A stretch of DNA of 64,000 nt from Phycisphaeraceae bacterium (GTDB lineage: Bacteria; Planctomycetota; Phycisphaerae; Phycisphaerales; SM1A02), in contig JAHBWZ010000004.1 of the NCBI GenBank assembly GCA_019636755.1, positions 357,241-421,240 on the forward strand, in the 5' to 3' direction. Position 1 is the stretch's first letter. Each line of letters opens with the position of its first letter. Positions 8,169 through 16,091 of this stretch are shown here, piece after piece. The notes under the pieces are model-generated. The model was not told the origin of the DNA. It saw only the letters and a list, made by a program, of their open reading frames with translations, and made no database searches. Position numbers and translations under genes: made by a program.

Positions 8169-8975
8169 ATGCCATCCCACGTGCATCCGACGGCGATCCT
8201 GGAGGGCGAGGTCACGCTGGCCGAGGACGTGCGCATCGGACCCTGGTGCGTCGTCAACGGCCCGGCGCGGATCGGCCCGGGCACGGTCCTCCTGGGCCAG
8301 AACTTCATCCAGGGCCCGATCGAGCTGGGTGCCGGCAACGTGCTCTATCCCGGTGTGCACCTGGGCTTCGCGCCGCAGTCGCTGAGGTATGACCCGCAGC
8401 AGCCCGGGCACGGTCTGGTGATCGGCGATCGGAACATCTTCCGCGAGGGCACCACGATCCACCGCGCCATGACGGATGAGGGACCGACGCGGATCGGCAA
8501 CGCCAACTTCTTCATGGCGAACGCCCACGCCGGCCACGACGCGCAGATCGGCCACCACTGCGTCTTCGCCAACGGCACACTCATCGCCGGACATGTCACC
8601 GTGGAGGATCGCGTCATCACCGGCGGCAACGCCACCGTGCACCAGTTCGTCCGGCTGGGCCGGGGATGCATGATCTCCGGGCTTGTCGGCACGGGACATG
8701 ACGTCCTGCCCTGGATGATGGTGACCGCCATCAACATCGCCGGCGGGATCAACCTGGTCGGCCTGCGGCGCAGCGGCGCATCGGCGCAGGACATCGATGA
8801 CATGCGCTGGATCTACCGGGTCGTCTGCCGCATGAACCTGCTGCCCGCCGGGGCGCTCGAGCGCCTCCGGGAGCGCGCCGAACGTCCCCTTGTGGCGGAG
8901 GCGATCGCGTTCTTCGGCCGTTCGACGCGCGGCATCCTGCGCGCCCGCGGCAAGGCGGCGCGAGGGACGGCATGA
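8169..8975 (+). CDS. lpxA: Acyl-ACP--UDP-N-acetylglucosamine O-acyltransferase (copy 1)
   Basis: 268 residues, the normal LpxA size. It is a left-handed beta-helix of hexapeptide repeats: HPTAILEGEVTLAEDVRIGP near the N-terminus, then IGPGTV, IELGAGNVLYPGVH and VIGDRNIFREGTTIHRA. The catalytic His is His123 in AHAGHDAQIG, equivalent to E. coli His125. The C-terminal helical part is present (SAQDIDDMRWIYRVVCR). LpxA starts lipid A synthesis by acylating UDP-GlcNAc. The window has a second copy at 47734-48645 in an lpx operon; this copy sits outside it, divergent from lipB and overlapping the next gene by 4 nt. The ATG is set by TACACT 10 nt upstream. Whether this copy makes the same product is open. 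Confidence 0.85.
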   Translation: MPSHVHPTAILEGEVTLAEDVRIGPWCVVNGPARIGPGTVLLGQNFIQGPIELGAGNVLYPGVHLGFAPQSLRYDPQQPGHGLVIGDRNIFREGTTIHRAMTDEGPTRIGNANFFMANAHAGHDAQIGHHCVFANGTLIAGHVTVEDRVITGGNATVHQFVRLGRGCMISGLVGTGHDVLPWMMVTAINIAGGINLVGLRRSGASAQDIDDMRWIYRVVCRMNLLPAGALERLRERAERPLVAEAIAFFGRSTRGILRARGKAARGTA

Positions 8976-9919
8976 GCGACGCACCGGCATCGCTGTCGTT
9001 CCGCGTGCTCGGCAGCGGGTCGCGCGGCAACGCGACGCTCATCCGATACCGGCAGGGCGAGGCCACCCGGCACATCCTGATCGACTGCGGCCTCTCTCCG
9101 CGCGCGGTCCGCCTTCGGATGGCCGAGCCCTCCGCAGTCGCGCCGGCGGCCGCCGCGCCTGTCCGCGCCGGGGGTGGATCGCCGCGTTCCGCGCCCGCGC
9201 GTCCCTTCGTTCCGGACGCGATCGTGCTGACGCATCTCGATCACGATCACCTGCAGCCCGGCTGGCTCACGGTGGCGGCGTGCAGCGGCGTACCGATCTA
9301 CCTGCACAGGCGCCATCGGACGCGCGCGCTCCAGCAGGGCGTCTCCGGGTCGCTGCTCCGGCTCTTCGAGGACGTGCTGGAACCCGTGCCCGGACTATCG
9401 CTGGAGCCGTTGCTGTTCAGCCACGATGAACTGGGCACCGTGGGCTTCGTGGTCGAGGGCGCGTCGCGCCGACTTGGGTTCGCGACCGATCTCGGCCATC
9501 CGCCGGAACATCTCTTCGATCGCTTCCGCAATCTCTCCGCGCTGGCGATCGAGTCGAACTACGACCCCGACCTCCAGCTCAGCAGCGGACGGCCCGCGTT
9601 CCTTGTCCGACGGATCATGGGCGGCGGCGGACATCTCTCCAATGCGCAGGCCGCCGCGGCGGCGCATCGCATCGCCACCGCGACGGACGCGCTCAGCGCG
9701 GTCGTTGCCCTGCATCTGTCCCGGCAGTGCAATCACCCGGACCTGGTGCGACGGTCGTTCCGGCAGCACGCCGCGTCCGTCGCATCCCGGCTCATCGTCT
9801 CGGACCAGGCGCGCCCGACGCCGTGGATCGACGTGCCGCCCGCGGACCGGGGACCGCACGCCGAGCCCTTCCCCATGACCGCCGCCGGTCGAGCCGTTCC
9901 GTCACTCTTCGACGCGTAG
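8972..9919 (+). CDS. MBL-fold metallo-hydrolase, YycJ/WalJ-like
   Basis: 315 residues, starting in an ATGA overlap with lpxA. The N-terminus (FRVLGSGSRGNATLI and ILIDCGLSP) matches the YycJ/WalJ branch of metallo-beta-lactamase-fold proteins, many of which are predicted nucleases. The metal motif reads THLDHDH at residues 87-93, the HxDxDH form instead of HxHxDH. Later motifs FATDLGHP and IESNYDPDL supply further ligands. A Pro/Ala-rich insertion of about 30 residues (about 50-80) precedes the motif. The C-terminal HLSRQCNHPDLV block is as expected for the group. The substrate is not predictable from sequence. Confidence 0.85.
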   Translation: MSDAPASLSFRVLGSGSRGNATLIRYRQGEATRHILIDCGLSPRAVRLRMAEPSAVAPAAAAPVRAGGGSPRSAPARPFVPDAIVLTHLDHDHLQPGWLTVAACSGVPIYLHRRHRTRALQQGVSGSLLRLFEDVLEPVPGLSLEPLLFSHDELGTVGFVVEGASRRLGFATDLGHPPEHLFDRFRNLSALAIESNYDPDLQLSSGRPAFLVRRIMGGGGHLSNAQAAAAAHRIATATDALSAVVALHLSRQCNHPDLVRRSFRQHAASVASRLIVSDQARPTPWIDVPPADRGPHAEPFPMTAAGRAVPSLFDA

Positions 9920-10057
9920 CGGCACGGGTCTCCCCCAGCCCAGCGGTGCCGTCGATCGTGCAGCGGGGCGGTGAGCCGGGCGGCACAGGATCCGGCAGGC
10001 GTCGCGTGCGAGTACGAGCGCGGGCACCGAGGAATCGACGCGGCGCATCGTGTCACG

Positions 10058-12358
10058 TCACCGCACGGGCGCGTTCTCTGCCGGCCGCTCTCCCTCCAGC
10101 GCGCTCAGCAGGCGCAGCGCCACCGCCCCCGCATACGCCTCGGCCGCCGCGGCCTCGTCGCGCCGACCGAGGCGTCGGGCGGTATCCGCTTCGATGACGA
10201 AGAGCGAGAGATCCGCCAGGCGCGCCGCTTCCGACCGGAGAAAGGCGCCTTCCGGCGCCGGTTCGCCGCAGCGGCACAGGAGCGTCTCCCACGCGCCGGC
10301 CGGCGCGGAGACCCTGGCCGCGACCGCCGCGGAGAGCGCCAGCAGTACGCGCGTGACCGGCGCGTCGCGCTCCAGGCGCTCCACCTGGTGCGCCAGTCCA
10401 CGCCAGTCGCCGTCCGCGGCGGCGGCACACGCCACGCGCAGCCGGGTCGGCAGGTCACCCTCGATGCGTGCGCGCAGCGGCGCGGGGATCTCGACCAGCG
10501 CCCACCGCTCCAGCACCGCCGCGAATCCCTCGGCGCCCTCGGCGATGGGCTGCGACCGCGCCGCCTCGTCCAGGGCGCGCATCAGCGTGAAGAGCAGTTC
10601 CAGTCGCCGGAGCTGTTCGGCGTCGGGCTCGCCGACCGCCCATGCCTCCACCCAGAGGCGCCGCTCGGACAGGATCAGCGCATGCAGCCGGTCGTGGACC
10701 CCGCTCGAGAGTCGGATCGACACCGCGTCGGGCTCCGCCAGGCGCGACTCGAACGGCATCGGATCGAATCGCGCCACCTGCCGCTCCAGGCGGCGCAGCA
10801 CGCGCATCGCCGCATCACGCCGGATGGGGTCGGCCTGCGCCTCGCCCAGCGTCCGCATCCGGGCGAGCAGGTGACTGCGCGCCCGGGGTGATGCCGCCGC
10901 CATGCGCGACACCCACCGGTCCAGGTCGTAGAGGCGAAGGCGCGCGCGGCGGTACTCACCGCACGCGGAGACCGCGGCGAGGAAGCCGGGATCCGAGAGC
11001 GCGCCCGCGTCGGTCGCCAGCCGGTCCAGTTCATTGATGAGCGTGCGCTCGGCGATGCGTGCCAGCCGATCGAGCGCGCCGGCCGCCTGCGCGAAGTCAC
11101 GCGGCGGCCGCTCATCGGCGCGATGCCTCGACCGGTCCAGCGTCGTGACGAGGTCCGTGAACCACTCGATCCGCCTCGCGCGGTCCGCGAGCGGCACCGC
11201 CGCCGGTCCTTCCAGTCGCGCGAGCACGCGGCCCAGCGTGCGCCGCGTCGGCGCATCCGGCGCCGCGCTGACCGCCGCCAGCGCCAGCGCGCTGCGGCGA
11301 AGGTCCGTCGCCGTCGTGGCACCGTCACCGGACGGATCCGCGGGCGGCGGCGCCGCCGTGGTCGCGATCGCCGCGTCGATCCGCCCCCGGTACCACGCCA
11401 GGACCGGTGGATCCATCCATCGCGCCGTCCCGGTGCACGCGATCTGCAGGTCCAGCGCGAGATCCAGCAGGGCGGCGGCCCGATCGATCGCCTCGGCGCG
11501 CGCCGGGTCGTCCAGTCCGTCCGCCAGCCGATGGGCCGCCGCAGCGATCGCCCCGCCGTCCGCCGCGTCGCGCGCCCGCGCCGCGATGGCCGCCAGGCGC
11601 GCCGCGCGACCGGCGCCCGCGGGCAGCGGTGCCGCGGCCGGCGTGCTGCCGTCCGGATGCGGCGCGGTGGGCGCCCCCTCCAGCCAGCACGCGGCGCCGG
11701 CGCCGTCGCCGATCGGCGCCAGGACGCGGACCGCGCCGCGAACGGCCTGCAGGAACGCCTGGACAGGCGCCTCGCGCCGCACCTCGACATGATCGACCAC
11801 GGCGGCGACGAACCGGTGCGCCGCGTCGATGGCGCCGTCGCGCCGCGCGGGATCCAGCTCCGCGGCGAGCAGGGCCCGATCGAGCGTGTGCCGGCCGTTG
11901 GCCAGCCGCATCCCTGCGAGCGCCACCTCCATGTCCTCGTCGGTCGCCTCGCCCGCGCGAAGCGGCGGCAGCGCGCGGCGCAGGGTCTCTGCCGCGAGCA
12001 GCCGCCACTCCGCCATCGCTCTCAGCAGGACGGCGCGCGCCTCCGGCGCTGATTCCCCGGCGCTCCGCGCCCCGGGTGCGGGCGCGGCGCCGCCCGCCGG
12101 GTGAGCGCTGCGCCGCCCGGACTCCGCGATCTCGTGTTCAAGCCGGCGCAGCAGGTCCCGCAGCCAGGACTGGTCATCCAGCGCGGGCCGAGGCACGGCC
12201 ACCGGGATCGAGAGTTCCTGCGCCGAGGCGCCGGGCAGCCTCCCGTCGATCGGAGGCAGGACGCCCCACGGCGCCAGGACGATCCAGGCGGCGGCGCAGG
12301 ACCGGATGCCTCGGCCCCCCGGTCCCGTACGGCCCGCGCTCGCATGGACCGGTCTCAT
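10058..12358 (-). CDS. Large secreted alpha-helical protein of unknown function
   Basis: 766 residues. After a basic N-terminus, a hydrophobic stretch ending in GASAQ (about residues 17-47) looks like a signal peptide with cleavage after ASA. The rest is Ala/Arg/Leu-rich and almost certainly all alpha-helical, with many Arg-Leu and Glu-Arg pairs and almost no Lys. No domain is recognised. The ATG overlaps the stop of the upstream glycosyltransferase gene (ATGA), so the two are cotranscribed and probably coupled. The length and secretion resemble other large planctomycete-specific proteins such as the one at 52825-54876, but I see no clear similarity between them. Confidence 0.7.
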   Translation of the reverse strand: MRPVHASAGRTGPGGRGIRSCAAAWIVLAPWGVLPPIDGRLPGASAQELSIPVAVPRPALDDQSWLRDLLRRLEHEIAESGRRSAHPAGGAAPAPGARSAGESAPEARAVLLRAMAEWRLLAAETLRRALPPLRAGEATDEDMEVALAGMRLANGRHTLDRALLAAELDPARRDGAIDAAHRFVAAVVDHVEVRREAPVQAFLQAVRGAVRVLAPIGDGAGAACWLEGAPTAPHPDGSTPAAAPLPAGAGRAARLAAIAARARDAADGGAIAAAAHRLADGLDDPARAEAIDRAAALLDLALDLQIACTGTARWMDPPVLAWYRGRIDAAIATTAAPPPADPSGDGATTATDLRRSALALAAVSAAPDAPTRRTLGRVLARLEGPAAVPLADRARRIEWFTDLVTTLDRSRHRADERPPRDFAQAAGALDRLARIAERTLINELDRLATDAGALSDPGFLAAVSACGEYRRARLRLYDLDRWVSRMAAASPRARSHLLARMRTLGEAQADPIRRDAAMRVLRRLERQVARFDPMPFESRLAEPDAVSIRLSSGVHDRLHALILSERRLWVEAWAVGEPDAEQLRRLELLFTLMRALDEAARSQPIAEGAEGFAAVLERWALVEIPAPLRARIEGDLPTRLRVACAAAADGDWRGLAHQVERLERDAPVTRVLLALSAAVAARVSAPAGAWETLLCRCGEPAPEGAFLRSEAARLADLSLFVIEADTARRLGRRDEAAAAEAYAGAVALRLLSALEGERPAENAPVR

Positions 12359-13560
12359 GCGGACGCACCCGGCCCGGCAGGCACCGCCGGCGCGCGCGGC
12401 GCCAGCACCTCTCGATACACCTCGTCCAGCGCCTCCACCATCGCGCCGGCACTGAAGCGGTCCCGACAGAGGGCGCGGCCCGCGGCGCCGAACCGCGCCC
12501 GCAGCGCCGGATCCGCACGGAGCGACAGGACGGCATCGCGCAGGCCGGCGCAGTCGCCCGGCTTCACCAGCCTTCCGGTCTCACCGTCGATGCACACTTC
12601 GCGCGTTCCGTCCACGTCGTACGCCACCACCGCCAGGCCGCTCAGGAGCGCCTGCGTGACGACGCGCGGCAGCCCCTCGCGGTAACTGGGATGCACCAGC
12701 AGGTCCATGGCCTGATGAAACTTCGGAATCTGCTCCGGCGGCACCAGGCCCGTCGTGACGACGCGCCCGGTCAGCCCCAGGTCCGACACGCGGCCGAGCA
12801 GTCGGTCCCGCCACCACCCGTCTCCCACCCAGAGCAGGCGCAGGTGCGGATCGGCCTGCAGCGCCGGGCCCAGCGCGTCCAGCAGATCGTCGTGTCCCTT
12901 GAGTTCGGCCAGCCGCGCGACGGTCCCGATGACGAAGTCGTCCTCCGCCAGTCCGAGCGCCTGCCGGACCTCCGTGCGCGACCACTGCGGCGCGAGGAAC
13001 GGCTCGACGTCCATGCCGGACCAGACCGTCCGGTACTGCGCCGGCCGCCCGATGCCCGCCGCGAGCGACTGGTCGCGCATGGCATCCGCCACGCCGAGGA
13101 TCCGATGACAGCGCCGGGCCGCGGCGCGCTCGGCGAGGATGTAGACCCGGTTCCGCCAGCCACGCTCGTACGGGTGGAAGGCAAGCCCGTGAATCGTGTG
13201 GACCACGCACGGCACGTGTTCCCGCCACGCCGCGAACCGGCCCAGGATCCCCGCCTTGGACGAGTGCGTATGCACGACGTCCGGCCGCCAGTCCCGGATG
13301 ATCCGGCGCAGGTCGCGCAGGCAGCGAAGATCACGGCACGGTGCCAGTTCCCGCACCAGGTGCGGCGTCTCGATCAATTCGATGCCGCCGTGCGCACGCG
13401 CACGCTCGTAGAGCGATCCCTCGGGGCCGTAGATGGGGCCGAAGACCAGGCCCACCGTGTGGCCGCGATCCGCCTGGCCTTCGCAGGAGAGCACCGTGTT
13501 CTCCTGCGAGCCGCCGAGAATGAGCCGGGTCGAGATGTGCAGGATGCGGAGCGGTCGCAT
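12355..13560 (-). CDS. Glycosyltransferase family 4 protein
   Basis: 401 residues with the two-Rossmann GT-B fold. The N-terminal domain begins MRPLRILHISTRLILGGSQEN and contains PDVVHTHSSKAGILGRFAA. The C-terminal domain has the donor-binding part GTVARLAELKGHDDLLDAL, LLWVGDGWWRD, FHQAMDLLVHPSYREGLPRVVTQAL and AYDVDGTREVC, with the EGLPRV glutamate that binds the nucleotide sugar. Such enzymes are usually retaining transferases acting on cell-surface glycans. It is coupled to the secreted protein downstream by an ATGA overlap and is divergent from truA with only 40 bp between. The acceptor sugar is unknown. Confidence 0.9.
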   Translation of the reverse strand: MRPLRILHISTRLILGGSQENTVLSCEGQADRGHTVGLVFGPIYGPEGSLYERARAHGGIELIETPHLVRELAPCRDLRCLRDLRRIIRDWRPDVVHTHSSKAGILGRFAAWREHVPCVVHTIHGLAFHPYERGWRNRVYILAERAAARRCHRILGVADAMRDQSLAAGIGRPAQYRTVWSGMDVEPFLAPQWSRTEVRQALGLAEDDFVIGTVARLAELKGHDDLLDALGPALQADPHLRLLWVGDGWWRDRLLGRVSDLGLTGRVVTTGLVPPEQIPKFHQAMDLLVHPSYREGLPRVVTQALLSGLAVVAYDVDGTREVCIDGETGRLVKPGDCAGLRDAVLSLRADPALRARFGAAGRALCRDRFSAGAMVEALDEVYREVLAPRAPAVPAGPGASA

Positions 13561-13585
13561 CGGAGGACCAGAGGTGAGCCGATAG

Positions 13586-13591
13586 CATACT
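13586..13591 (+). promoter_or_regulatory. Putative truA -10 element
   Basis: CATACT ends 9 nt before the truA ATG at 13601, leaving no room for a leader. The opposite strand of the same bases reads TATGCT and could serve the divergent glycosyltransferase gene. Confidence 0.4.
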
Positions 13592-13600
13592 CCCCCGCCG

Positions 13601-14392
13601 ATGCCGCACTACCGGCTCACCATCGCCTACGACGGCACCGACTTCCACGGGTGGCAGCGCCAGGAGCCGCCCGGCGCCGAGCCGCTTCGCACCGTGCAGG
13701 GCGTCGCAGAGCACGTCATCCGCACGGTCGTGCGTGAGCCGATTCTCCTGGTCGGCGCGTCGCGGACGGACTCCGGCGTCCACGCCGAGGGCCAGGTCGC
13801 CGCGTTCGGCACCGCGCTGGACATCCCGCCCGATCGGATGCGGATGGCGATCAACAGCCGCCTGCCGGCCGACGTGCTGGTGCGTTCGGTCGACCCCTGC
13901 GATCCCGGGTTCAACCCGATCGCCGATGCGCGGGAGAAGTGCTACGTCTACCGCCTTGCCCACGGCATGGCCCGGGGCCGGCCGCGCCCCCTCTTCGATC
14001 GGCACATCGTCGCGGCGTTCCCGTACATCCTGGATGCGGAGGCGATGCAGCGCGCGGCACCGGCGTTCCTGGGCGTGCACGACTTCGCGTCGTTCACCCG
14101 GCTGCATCACGGCCGTGAGTCCACGGTGCGGACCGTCCTGGCGTGCGACGTGCGGGTCATCCGCGAGGACCGGATGGAGATCGAAGTCCGCGGGCCGGGC
14201 TTCCTGCACAACATGATCCGCATCATGGTCGGCACGCTCATCGAGATCGGCCGCGGGGCGCGCGATCCCGAGGCGGTGCCCGCCATGCTGGCGGCGTGCG
14301 ACCGCCGCGCCGCCGGTCCGACCGCACCGCCGGAAGGGCTGTGCCTGCAGTGGATCAGGTATGACGGGGACGACGGCGATCGTGCATGCTGA
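13601..14392 (+). CDS. truA: tRNA pseudouridine(38-40) synthase TruA
   Basis: 263 residues, normal for the family. TruA converts uridines 38-40 of the tRNA anticodon arm to pseudouridine. The catalytic aspartate is Asp57 in GASRTDSGVHAEGQ. Other family blocks are YRLTIAYDGTDFHGWQRQ at the N-terminus, INSRLPADVLVRSV, EKCYVYRLAHG, FLGVHDFASFT and FLHNMIRIMVGTL. The start is supported by a -10-like hexamer 9 nt upstream. A 14-bp perfect hairpin lies 42 bp after the stop. Confidence 0.95.
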   Translation: MPHYRLTIAYDGTDFHGWQRQEPPGAEPLRTVQGVAEHVIRTVVREPILLVGASRTDSGVHAEGQVAAFGTALDIPPDRMRMAINSRLPADVLVRSVDPCDPGFNPIADAREKCYVYRLAHGMARGRPRPLFDRHIVAAFPYILDAEAMQRAAPAFLGVHDFASFTRLHHGRESTVRTVLACDVRVIREDRMEIEVRGPGFLHNMIRIMVGTLIEIGRGARDPEAVPAMLAACDRRAAGPTAPPEGLCLQWIRYDGDDGDRAC

Positions 14393-14433
14393 TCAGCGTG
14401 CTCGCGCGAAGGGGCGGCGCCCCGCGGAGACGA

Positions 14434-14474
14434 CGGACGGCGGCACCGGCGCGGGTGCGCGGTGCCGCCGTCCG
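14434..14474. terminator. Perfect 14-bp hairpin between convergent genes
   Basis: CGGACGGCGGCACC (14434-14447) and GGTGCCGCCGTCCG (14461-14474) are exact inverse complements around a 13-nt loop. It lies between the ends of truA and the PEP-CTERM-like gene and could stop transcription from both sides. There is no U tract on either strand. Confidence 0.6.
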
Positions 14475-14491
14475 AAGCGGCCTGGTCCTGA

Positions 14492-15172
14492 TCAGGCGAC
14501 TCTCGCACGTCGGCGGCGCCCCGGGATCCCGGCGAGCAGGATCATCGCGAGCGCGCCGGGCGTCGGGACGAGGAAGGACTGTCGCACAAGCGCGCCGGTC
14601 ACATTGCCGGCAAGGTAGTCCGTCATGCCCTGGAAGGTGAAGGTGCTGCCCTCCGCCAGCGTGAACTGCGCAATCACGATGTCCGGTCCGAAGACCTCGG
14701 AGCCGACGCCGGGGTTCTGGTCGAAGTAGCCACCGTTGTTGAGCTGGCCCCAGGAAGCGCCCTGGATGACCGAGTTCGTTCCGTTTCCACCGGCGAAGCC
14801 CGGGGTGAACGCGACGTTCGACCTGGACGCATCGAGGCCGAGGGTCACCCACGAGTCGTAGGCGAACTGCACGGGGCTGCCGGCACCCTGGTAGATGTCG
14901 AGCAGCGGGTACACCGGGAACGCTTCGCCCTGCACGAGGGGACTGTCGGCATCGAAGCTCAGAGCGATGCCGTCCGGGACCTCGCCCAGGGCACCGGAAA
15001 CGGCGAGTTGCTTGTCCAGCGGGTTGTTGTAGTGCAGCAGGACGCGATAGGTCTGGGTGCCGGCCAGCAGCGAGCCCATCTCCTGGATGCTGGCATGCGT
15101 GAAGCCGGCGTGCAGCGATGTTGAGGTGGCAGGCAGGAACAGCATGACGAGTGCGACTGAGGCGCGTGACAT
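14492..15172 (-). CDS. Secreted protein with PEP-CTERM-like C-terminal sorting signal
   Basis: 226 residues. A signal peptide (residues 1-22, MSRASVALVMLFLPATSTSLHA) is followed by a region rich in Gly, Ser, Asn and aromatic residues, probably beta-rich. The C-terminus has VPTPGA, a short hydrophobic segment and a final RRRRAR cluster, the three-part layout of PEP-CTERM exosortase substrates, with VPTPG in place of VPEPS. Such proteins are cut by exosortase and anchored or released at the cell surface. GGGAG lies about 12 nt before the ATG. No exosortase gene is in the window. The function of the mature protein is unknown. Confidence 0.75.
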   Translation of the reverse strand: MSRASVALVMLFLPATSTSLHAGFTHASIQEMGSLLAGTQTYRVLLHYNNPLDKQLAVSGALGEVPDGIALSFDADSPLVQGEAFPVYPLLDIYQGAGSPVQFAYDSWVTLGLDASRSNVAFTPGFAGGNGTNSVIQGASWGQLNNGGYFDQNPGVGSEVFGPDIVIAQFTLAEGSTFTFQGMTDYLAGNVTGALVRQSFLVPTPGALAMILLAGIPGRRRRARVA

Positions 15173-16091
15173 GGTCAGAGTCTCCCAGTGAACAGCGGTG
15201 GTGCGCCGCCGGGAACAGCCCCGGCGAACTCCATGCTCACGGGGTTCTCGGTCACATCGGTTCGCGTGTTCAGTCCGACTGGCGGTTCACTGGAAACCGC
15301 CGCGCGCCGGCGCCGCGGCCCGCCACCGCCAACCATCGGAGGCACCGCAGCTCAGGCCGCTGCTGTCGGACTCGGTCGGGTGCAGAATCGCGAAGAACGC
15401 GCCAGGACTCAGCGCAGATTGCGGGGCATCTCCCCGGGAAACGACGAGAGTGAGCGGCGCAGTCATGGCGCCTCTGCACTGCTCGCGTGCAGCCGGGCGA
15501 AGTCCGTCGACAGTCCGCAGGTCACCACACAGCACGCCGACCTCGCACCGGGCGTGGCGAGCATGTGGCCGGCCTGACGTGACCGTGCAGGCGCTCGGCG
15601 CCCACTGCGGAAGCGCCAGTCGCGCGGCCGAGACGCTCACGCCGCCACCGCCACCGCCAGGGCGGGTACGCGGCGCCAGCCACCATTCGCGTGCGTGCGC
15701 GCTGCGTGGGACTCGAGTGCGCGCACGGGGCGTGTCGACGTCGATCAGGCACGCACATCGCTCGCGGCGCGACGTCGCCGCCAGACGTCCTCGGCGCGCG
15801 ACCTTGGACCCTGATGCGCGCAGACACCACCACCCGCGCGCCGGCTGACCACCGCCACCATCATGCGCGCAAGGGGGTTGCAGGGGGGGGCCTCAGCCCC
15901 CCTGCGCTCGCGCACCCATACGGAGATCCAAGTCACCAAGGAGCCCAGACGTCAACCGCGGGCCTTGGCAAAAGAGAGAGAGAGAGCGAGCGCGCACGAG
16001 TCAGCACATCCCGTGACAGGGCGCTGATCGACACGGACGCATCGGGTCCACCGCCGGACACCCGGTCATCCGCGACGCCCCGCGGCCCGCG
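15173..16091. other. 919-bp region without a supportable gene
   Basis: Both strands were read and no frame shows a protein-like composition. Features seen: inverted copies of CCAGTGAAC (15185-15193) and GTTCACTGG (15285-15293); a 9-bp perfect G/C hairpin, GCAGGGGGG at 15880-15888 with CCCCCCTGC at 15897-15905; and an AG-dinucleotide run near 15970-15986. It separates two minus-strand genes, so it must hold the promoter of the PEP-CTERM-like gene. An undetected RNA gene is possible. Confidence 0.4.

Noticed and set aside
6354..8990. Long minus-strand frame of 878 codons opposite the SDR gene, and across lipB and lpxA copy 1 in a frame other than lipB's
   Set aside because: It is an Arg/Pro/Ala-rich GC artefact; the SDR, lipB and lpxA frames over the same bases show clear family motifs.
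9920..10057. CGGCAC...GTGCCG inverted repeat in the convergent gap as a terminator
   Set aside because: Only 6 bp with a 20-nt loop, much weaker than the 13-16-bp perfect hairpins elsewhere.
15970..15986. AG-dinucleotide run as a regulatory or CRISPR-like element
   Set aside because: A short simple repeat without spacers or neighbours; most likely neutral.
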